A DNA stretch of 18,282 nucleotides from DATFES01 sp035457725 (lineage in GTDB: Bacteria; Pseudomonadota; Alphaproteobacteria; CACIAM-22H2), in the NCBI GenBank assembly GCA_035457725.1, contig DATIBC010000054.1, positions 1-18,282 of the forward strand, written 5' to 3'. Below the pieces are notes generated by a model. That model saw only the letters and a list, made by a program, of their open reading frames with translations, was not told the origin of the DNA and did not search any database. Position 1 is the first letter of the stretch. Every line of letters begins with the position of its first letter. Of the stretch, positions 14,132-18,282 are shown piece by piece. The position numbers and the translations under genes were made by a program.

Positions 14132-15085
14132 TTGGTCGACGACGACTATCCCGTGCAGCTGCAGGCGCCGGACATCGCCGCGTATCGGGTCGGCAACACC
14201 GAGATCGAATACGTGACGACCTTGGACAGCGGAAGGGCTGGACCGCATGTCGTGGTTACCGCGGTCGTGCATGGCAATGAACTCTGCGGCGCGATCGCGC
14301 TCGATTGGGCGTTCCAGCAGAAGATATCGCCGCTCCGGGGAAAATTGACCCTGGCCTTTTGCAATGTCGCCGCGTTCAACAGCTTCGATCCGTCCCGCCC
14401 TACGGCGTCGCGGTTCATCGACGAGGATTTCAATCGCGTCTGGTCGGCCGAGGTTCTCGACGGGGCGCGATCGAGCGCCGAAATCCGCCGGGCGCGGGCA
14501 CTTCGGCCGATCATCGAACAGGCCGATTTCCTCCTGGATATTCACTCGATGCAGCAGGCGACCGAACCGCTGATGATGTGCGGGCCGCTCGCCAAGGGCA
14601 GGCAGTTCGCGCGCGAGATCGGCGCGCCCAAGACGATCGTCTCCGACGAGGGTCACGCGGCGGGACGGCGCATGCGCGACTACGGCGGTTTCGGCGATCC
14701 AGCGAGCCCCAAGAACGCGCTTCTCGTCGAATGCGGCCAGCATTGGGAGGGCTCGAGCGCCGACGTCGCCATCGATACGATGGTACGGTTCCTGCAACGC
14801 ACCGGGGCGATCGACGACGCGACCGCGCGCCGGCATGCCAGGCTGCCCAAGCCGAGCACACAGCGGCTGATCGAGGTGACCGAAGCAGTGACCATTCGCT
14901 CCGACAGGTTCGATTTCGCCAGCGAGTTTCGCGGTCTCGAAGTGATCGCCAAGGCTGGCACGGTGATCGGCCGCGACGGCGGCGCGCCGGTACGCACGCC
15001 CTACGACGATTGCGTGCTGATCATGCCGTCGCGCCGGTTGTCGCGCGGACAGACCGCCGTGCGCCTCGGCCGCTTCGTGCAGTAA
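14132..15085 (+). CDS. Succinylglutamate desuccinylase/aspartoacylase family deacylase (AstE/AspA-like)
   Basis: A 317-residue zinc carboxypeptidase-fold enzyme of the AstE/AspA family, which removes acyl groups (succinyl, acetyl) from N-acyl glutamate or aspartate. Zinc ligands are visible as His47 and Glu50 in VVHGNE and His138 in LLDIHSM. Substrate-binding Asn101-Arg102 lie in DEDFNRVW, and the probable catalytic Glu200 is in LLVECGQHW. A beta-rich C-terminal part (about 230-317) matches the family's second domain. The start is TTG at 14132, chosen for its ribosome binding site. It begins 34 bases after the HAD gene and ends 30 bases before the AbrB-type gene. There are no other arginine succinyltransferase (ast) genes here, so it is a family-level call only. 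Confidence 0.9.
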   Translation: MVDDDYPVQLQAPDIAAYRVGNTEIEYVTTLDSGRAGPHVVVTAVVHGNELCGAIALDWAFQQKISPLRGKLTLAFCNVAAFNSFDPSRPTASRFIDEDFNRVWSAEVLDGARSSAEIRRARALRPIIEQADFLLDIHSMQQATEPLMMCGPLAKGRQFAREIGAPKTIVSDEGHAAGRRMRDYGGFGDPASPKNALLVECGQHWEGSSADVAIDTMVRFLQRTGAIDDATARRHARLPKPSTQRLIEVTEAVTIRSDRFDFASEFRGLEVIAKAGTVIGRDGGAPVRTPYDDCVLIMPSRRLSRGQTAVRLGRFVQ

Positions 15086-15115
15086 CCGAAGTCTCGGTCG
15101 CGTCCGGCACGATCG

Positions 15116-16213
15116 ATGGCGCGCGACGATAGCGCTCCGGGCAACGCGCCGCCTGCCGGCATCTGGCGTTGGCTGCCGCCAATCGTTCTCGCATTGGCCG
15201 TCGGCGGGCTCGGCGGTTTCGTTTTCGAGCGGCTGACCTTACCGCTGCCCTGGATGCTGGGAGCGATGGCGTTCGTCACCATCGCCGCCGTCGCCGGGCT
15301 CAGGCTAAGGATGCCACGGCAGCCCCGGGCGGTGATGATCACCGTGCTTGGGGTCATGCTGGGGAGCGCGTTCACGCCCGAGGTGATCGCGCGCATGGGC
15401 GAATGGATCATCACGTTTTCGGCGCTCGTCCTTTGGTCGGTCCTCGCCGGCGCGGTCGGATTGCTCTATTTCCGCCGCGTCGCCAAATACGACCCGGTCA
15501 CGGCGTATTTCAGCTCGACGCCTGGCGGCCTCAACGAGATGGTCATCGTCGGAGGCCTGCTCGGCGGCGACGAGCGTATAATCTCGCTCACCCACGCCTC
15601 GCGGGTTATGCTGGTGGTATTCACCATCCCGATCTGGTATCGGCTGACGCACGATATCGGGCCAGCGGCACAGGCGGCACGCGTCGGTCTGCTCGACGTG
15701 GCGCCGGTCGACGTCGCGGTGCTCACTCTTTGCGCCGTCATCGGTGCGTTCGGTTTCGCGAGACTGCGCATTCCGGCGGCGTATTTGGTTGGACCGATGA
15801 TATTGAGCGCAGCCGCGCATTTGGCGGGTGTGACCGCGTCGAAACCGCCCTACGCCATCGTCTCGGCGGCGCAGGTCGTCATCGGCACGACGCTGGGCTG
15901 CCGGTTCGTCGGCGTCTCGCTCGCCATGATCGGTCACGCGGTTCGCCATTCGGTGGTGACCGCCGTCGCGATGCTGGCGACGACAATTCTATTCGCGTGG
16001 GTGCTATCGCAGATAACCGGTTATCCATTGCCGGCGTTGATCCTCGCCTTCGCCCCAGGCGGACTTGCCGAAATGAGCTTGGTCGCGTTGGCGCTCGACG
16101 TCGACGCCGCGTTCGTCGCCAGCCATCACATCGCCCGAATCGTAATGGTCGTGATCCTGGCGCCGATCGCTTTTCGCCTTATGCGGCGGAGCGGAAAGGG
16201 GGGCGAAAGTTGA
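15116..16213 (+). CDS. AbrB-family membrane protein (often annotated as putative ammonia monooxygenase)
   Basis: A polytopic inner-membrane protein of 365 residues with about ten hydrophobic segments. It contains two copies of the AbrB module (PF05145): the first has LPLPWMLGAM (42-51) and TPGGLNEM (135-142), the second IPAAYLVGPMI (219-229) and APGGLAEM (313-320), so the internal duplication is clear. The family is described as transporter-like; the old 'ammonia monooxygenase' label has no support in this sequence. The ATG at 15116 has no strong ribosome binding site and follows the AstE-like gene by 30 bases. Its stop overlaps the TTG of the next gene. Position after two deacylases suggests export or uptake of a product such as an organic acid, but this is speculative. 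Confidence 0.88.
   Translation: MARDDSAPGNAPPAGIWRWLPPIVLALAVGGLGGFVFERLTLPLPWMLGAMAFVTIAAVAGLRLRMPRQPRAVMITVLGVMLGSAFTPEVIARMGEWIITFSALVLWSVLAGAVGLLYFRRVAKYDPVTAYFSSTPGGLNEMVIVGGLLGGDERIISLTHASRVMLVVFTIPIWYRLTHDIGPAAQAARVGLLDVAPVDVAVLTLCAVIGAFGFARLRIPAAYLVGPMILSAAAHLAGVTASKPPYAIVSAAQVVIGTTLGCRFVGVSLAMIGHAVRHSVVTAVAMLATTILFAWVLSQITGYPLPALILAFAPGGLAEMSLVALALDVDAAFVASHHIARIVMVVILAPIAFRLMRRSGKGGES
16196..16203 (+). promoter_or_regulatory. Ribosome binding site that decides the TTG start of the TPR gene
   Basis: AAGGGGGG at 16196-16203 lies six bases before the TTG at 16210. The first in-frame ATG comes 33 codons later, inside the TPR array, so the TTG overlapping the AbrB stop codon is the better start. 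Confidence 0.55.
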
Positions 16214-17949
16214 CCGGCGATCCCTTACGCGCGGCGATTGACCATTTGCAGCGCGGCGAGCTGGAGAAGGCGGAGCGCGCGTGCGAAAAGGCGCTGAGCA
16301 TTCGCCCCATGCACGCCGGGGCCCTCGGACTGGCGGCCGTCGTCGCGTTGAAAAAGGGCGAGTATCCCCGGGCGCTGCAGCGCGCGGCGCTCGCCGTGCA
16401 GCTCGATCCGCGCAACGCGCAGTTCCAATTCACGCACGCCGAGGCATTAGCCGCGAACGATCAGTTTGCCGATGCGGTCGACGCATATCGTCGCTCGCTC
16501 AAGATCACGCCGCGCAATCCGGCCGCCGAGTTCGGCCTCGGTTACGCGTTGCAGATGATCGGCGACGCCGGCGAGGCGCTTGGTGCATTTCAGCGGGCGA
16601 CGATTCTTGACCCGCAATCGGCGCTTGGTTTCGTCAATCTCGGCGCCGCGTTGCAGCGCGCCGGCCGTCTCGAGGAGGCGCAGGCGGCGCTGACACGCGC
16701 GGTGACGCTCGCTCCGGAGCACGCCGAAGCGCACTACAACATGGCAGTCGTGCTCGAGGGCAAGGGAGAATTGGCGGCGGCGGAGGCGGAGTACCGTGCT
16801 GCACTCGCTCGCAAGTCCGACCACGTACAGGCGCTGAACAATCTTGGCGCATTGCTTGAGCGCTGCGGGGACGCCGCGGAGGGGATCAAGCTCCTTGCCC
16901 GTGTGTTGCGATTGGCGCCCGGCTTCGCCGAGGCGTGGCTCAACACCGGCAATTGCCTCAAGGAACAAGGCCTATTCGCCGATGCGATCGCCGCCTATGG
17001 CCGCGCCGTCGAGCTGAAGCCCGAGCTTCGCGACGCACGGAAAAACCGCGGCCTGGCACGGCTTACGCTTGGCGATTTCGCCGGCGGCTGGCGCGATCAC
17101 CTAGCGCGCGACCTGACCCGGCCGCCGCCATTGCGGCCCGAAGGTCCTCTTCCAGCCGACCTGTCTGGCAAGACGATTCTGCTGCGCCGCGAACAGGGCG
17201 TTGGCGACGAGCTCTTCTTCCTGGCGTTTGCGCCGCATCTCGCCAGGCGTGGCGCCGAACTCGTCGTCGAGGTCGATCGTCGGCTCGTCGGCATGATCGC
17301 ACGGGCAGGAATCGCCGCGCGCGTCGTGACCACGCTCGCGGAAGCGGGAGAGGTCGATATCGACCTCCTGATCGCCGATCTGCCGGTGGCGCTAAATCAT
17401 GCCGCGACAGGCGATTGTCCTTCGCCGCTCGTCATTCCACCCGAGCCACGGCGAGTGGAGGCAATGCGCGCCCGTCTTGCGTCGATTGGAGCCGGACCTT
17501 ATCTAGGCGTCAGTTGGCGTGCCGGCGTGGTTGTCGGCGGACGGTTCACGAAAACGATCCCGACATCCGTATTGGGCCGCGCCTTGGCCGGCAACCCGGG
17601 GTCCGCCATTTCGCTGCAACGCAATCCGGCGGCGGACGAAACCGCCGCCTTCGCCACCGCCATCGGCCGGCCGGTCGCCAATTTCAGCGACGTCAACGAC
17701 GATCTCGAAGACATGCTGGCGCTGGTCTCGCTCATCGACGAATACGTCGCGGTCAGCAACACCAACGTACACCTGCGCACGGCGTGCGGACGCGGGACGC
17801 GCGTGCTGGTGCCGCACCCACCGGAGTGGCGGTTGATGGCGGAAGGCCCGGTCTCGCCTTGGTATCCGCAATCGACGTTGTACCGGCAAGCGGCATCGGG
17901 CAGCTGGGACGCCGCGCTCGCGGAACTCGCGTCGGATCTGGGAAAATGA
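16210..17949 (+). CDS. TPR protein with C-terminal glycosyltransferase-like domain
   Basis: A 579-residue protein. Residues about 3-300 hold eight or nine consecutive 34-residue TPR units, with the usual small and aromatic residues (for example AEAHYNMAVVLEGKGELAAAE at 172 onward). Residues about 320-579 form a GT-B-like domain resembling the GT9/GT41-type C-terminus of bacterial TPR proteins: LLRREQGVGDELFF (324-337), YLGVSWRAG (431-439), a segment with NTNVHL (517-522), PHPPEWRLM (535-543) and SPWYPQSTLYRQ (549-560). In related sequences I recall the NT..H block as DT..H, so Asn517 replaces an aspartate. The TTG start overlaps the AbrB-type stop (TTGA). The frame stays open through the AbrB gene, but that part is a shadow. 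There is no signal peptide. It may modify a protein or glycan, or be a scaffold only. Confidence 0.88.
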   Translation: MTGDPLRAAIDHLQRGELEKAERACEKALSIRPMHAGALGLAAVVALKKGEYPRALQRAALAVQLDPRNAQFQFTHAEALAANDQFADAVDAYRRSLKITPRNPAAEFGLGYALQMIGDAGEALGAFQRATILDPQSALGFVNLGAALQRAGRLEEAQAALTRAVTLAPEHAEAHYNMAVVLEGKGELAAAEAEYRAALARKSDHVQALNNLGALLERCGDAAEGIKLLARVLRLAPGFAEAWLNTGNCLKEQGLFADAIAAYGRAVELKPELRDARKNRGLARLTLGDFAGGWRDHLARDLTRPPPLRPEGPLPADLSGKTILLRREQGVGDELFFLAFAPHLARRGAELVVEVDRRLVGMIARAGIAARVVTTLAEAGEVDIDLLIADLPVALNHAATGDCPSPLVIPPEPRRVEAMRARLASIGAGPYLGVSWRAGVVVGGRFTKTIPTSVLGRALAGNPGSAISLQRNPAADETAAFATAIGRPVANFSDVNDDLEDMLALVSLIDEYVAVSNTNVHLRTACGRGTRVLVPHPPEWRLMAEGPVSPWYPQSTLYRQAASGSWDAALAELASDLGK

Positions 17950-18021
17950 ACGCCAGCGAACAGGTGGGCGGACGCGCGGCGGCGGCGCAAAGTACGGCGC
18001 TTCGCGCAACCTAAGTGATCG

Positions 18022-18027
18022 TAGAAT
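18022..18027 (+). promoter_or_regulatory. Possible -10 element upstream of the cytochrome c gene
   Basis: TAGAAT (5 of 6 match to TATAAT) lies 40 bases before the cytochrome start, in a short AT-rich patch (18021-18040) that stands out from its surroundings. No good -35 is found at 16-18 bases spacing. Confidence 0.22.
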
Positions 18028-18066
18028 TTATCCAATTATCGCGGACACGAGCGGGGGACACATACA

Positions 18067-18282
18067 ATGCACAAGCCCGCGAACAAGGTCTATGGCGCGG
18101 CGCTCGGCATATTGGCGACGGTTTGCGCCTGGACGGCGCCGGCGCTTTCGCAAGAGCGCGTCAAACGCGGCGAGTATCTGGCGGCGATCATGGACTGCGC
18201 CGGGTGCCACACTACGGGAGCTCTCGTCGGCAAGCCTGATCCAAGTCGGCATCTTGCCGGCTCCGAGGTCGGATTCAAGATT
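18067..18282 (+). CDS. Secreted c-type cytochrome (3' end outside window)
   Basis: The frame is open from the ATG at 18067 to the window end, giving 72 residues. Residues 1-29 are a Sec signal peptide: a short basic start MHKPANK, a hydrophobic core around 10-24, and a likely cut after Ala-Leu-Ser (ALS-QE). The mature N-terminus RVKRGEYLAAIMDCAGCHTT carries the heme-binding CxxCH motif CAGCH (44-48), followed by a GKPD and LAGSEVGF segment that resembles cytochrome c subunits associated with periplasmic dehydrogenases. It would be a periplasmic electron carrier. GGGGG at 18053-18057 lies nine bases before the ATG. It is separated from the TPR gene by about 118 bases and probably begins a new transcription unit. 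The axial methionine and any further heme sites lie beyond the window. Confidence 0.9.
   Translation, partial: MHKPANKVYGAALGILATVCAWTAPALSQERVKRGEYLAAIMDCAGCHTTGALVGKPDPSRHLAGSEVGFKI

Noticed and set aside
15169..16209. Open frame continuing upstream of the TPR gene through the AbrB gene (926 codons in all)
   Set aside because: The upstream 347 codons are Arg/Gly-rich with no domain and lie in another frame of the clear AbrB gene; TPR homology begins at the TTG at 16210.
15116..16213. Ammonia monooxygenase function for the AbrB-type protein
   Set aside because: The label is historical for this family; the sequence has duplicated AbrB modules and no AmoA/B/C features.
1..18282. CRISPR arrays, tRNA or rRNA genes, insertion sequences, toxin-antitoxin or phage genes
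   Set aside because: Looked for on both strands; no direct-repeat arrays, tRNA-like cloverleaf ends, transposase motifs or phage proteins were seen.

Overview
The window looks like a piece of a high-GC alphaproteobacterial chromosome, most likely Hyphomicrobiales or Rhodospirillales. That is an inference from the GC-rich third codon positions, the densely packed genes with ATGA-type overlaps, the TTG and GTG starts, and the mix of families: acyl-CoA ligase, SDR, GST and VOC proteins, a Dpp/Opp-type ABC importer, an M81 (MlrC-like) hydrolase and an AbrB-type membrane protein. I see no tRNA, rRNA, insertion sequence, CRISPR array, integrase or attachment site. No gene-free stretch exceeds 300 bases; the longest gaps are about 193, 158, 118 and 102 bases. 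All genes appear intact except those cut by the window edges.

Region 1 (1-4006, + strand) encodes small-molecule metabolism. An acyl-CoA/AMP-dependent ligase, cut at its 5' end, overlaps an SDR dehydrogenase by ATGA. After a 158-base gap with a possible extended -10 promoter come a glutathione S-transferase, a VOC (glyoxalase/dioxygenase-fold) protein and a small ABM/cyclase-like protein. This looks like a catabolic or detoxification module that activates an acid as its CoA ester, oxidises it, and handles reactive products with glutathione. The substrate cannot be read from the sequence.

Region 2 (4020-12190, - strand) reads, in transcription order: M81 metallohydrolase, periplasmic peptide-type binding protein, two permeases, two ATPases, N-formylglutamate-amidohydrolase-family enzyme. 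From the permeases onward the genes are 8 bases or less apart or overlap. Two GC-rich hairpins lie between the binding protein and the first permease; one would bury the permease's ribosome binding site. A hairpin with a distant U-tract lies between the M81 gene and the binding-protein gene.

Region 3 (12293-17949, + strand) diverges from region 2. It encodes an ArgE-type M20 deacetylase, a HAD hydrolase (ATGA overlap), an AstE/aspartoacylase-family deacylase (TTG start), an AbrB-type membrane protein, and a TPR protein with a glycosyltransferase-like C-terminus (TTG start overlapping the AbrB stop codon). A secreted c-type cytochrome starts at 18067 and runs off the window.

The most interesting reading is functional. 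Four unrelated metal-dependent hydrolase families known to cut amide bonds of N-acylated amino acids or small peptides (M81, FGase, ArgE/M20, AstE/AspA) flank one peptide-type importer in two divergent transcription units. Together they could form a scavenging island for N-acyl amino acids or modified peptides. The families and layout are visible in the sequence; the shared substrate is inference.
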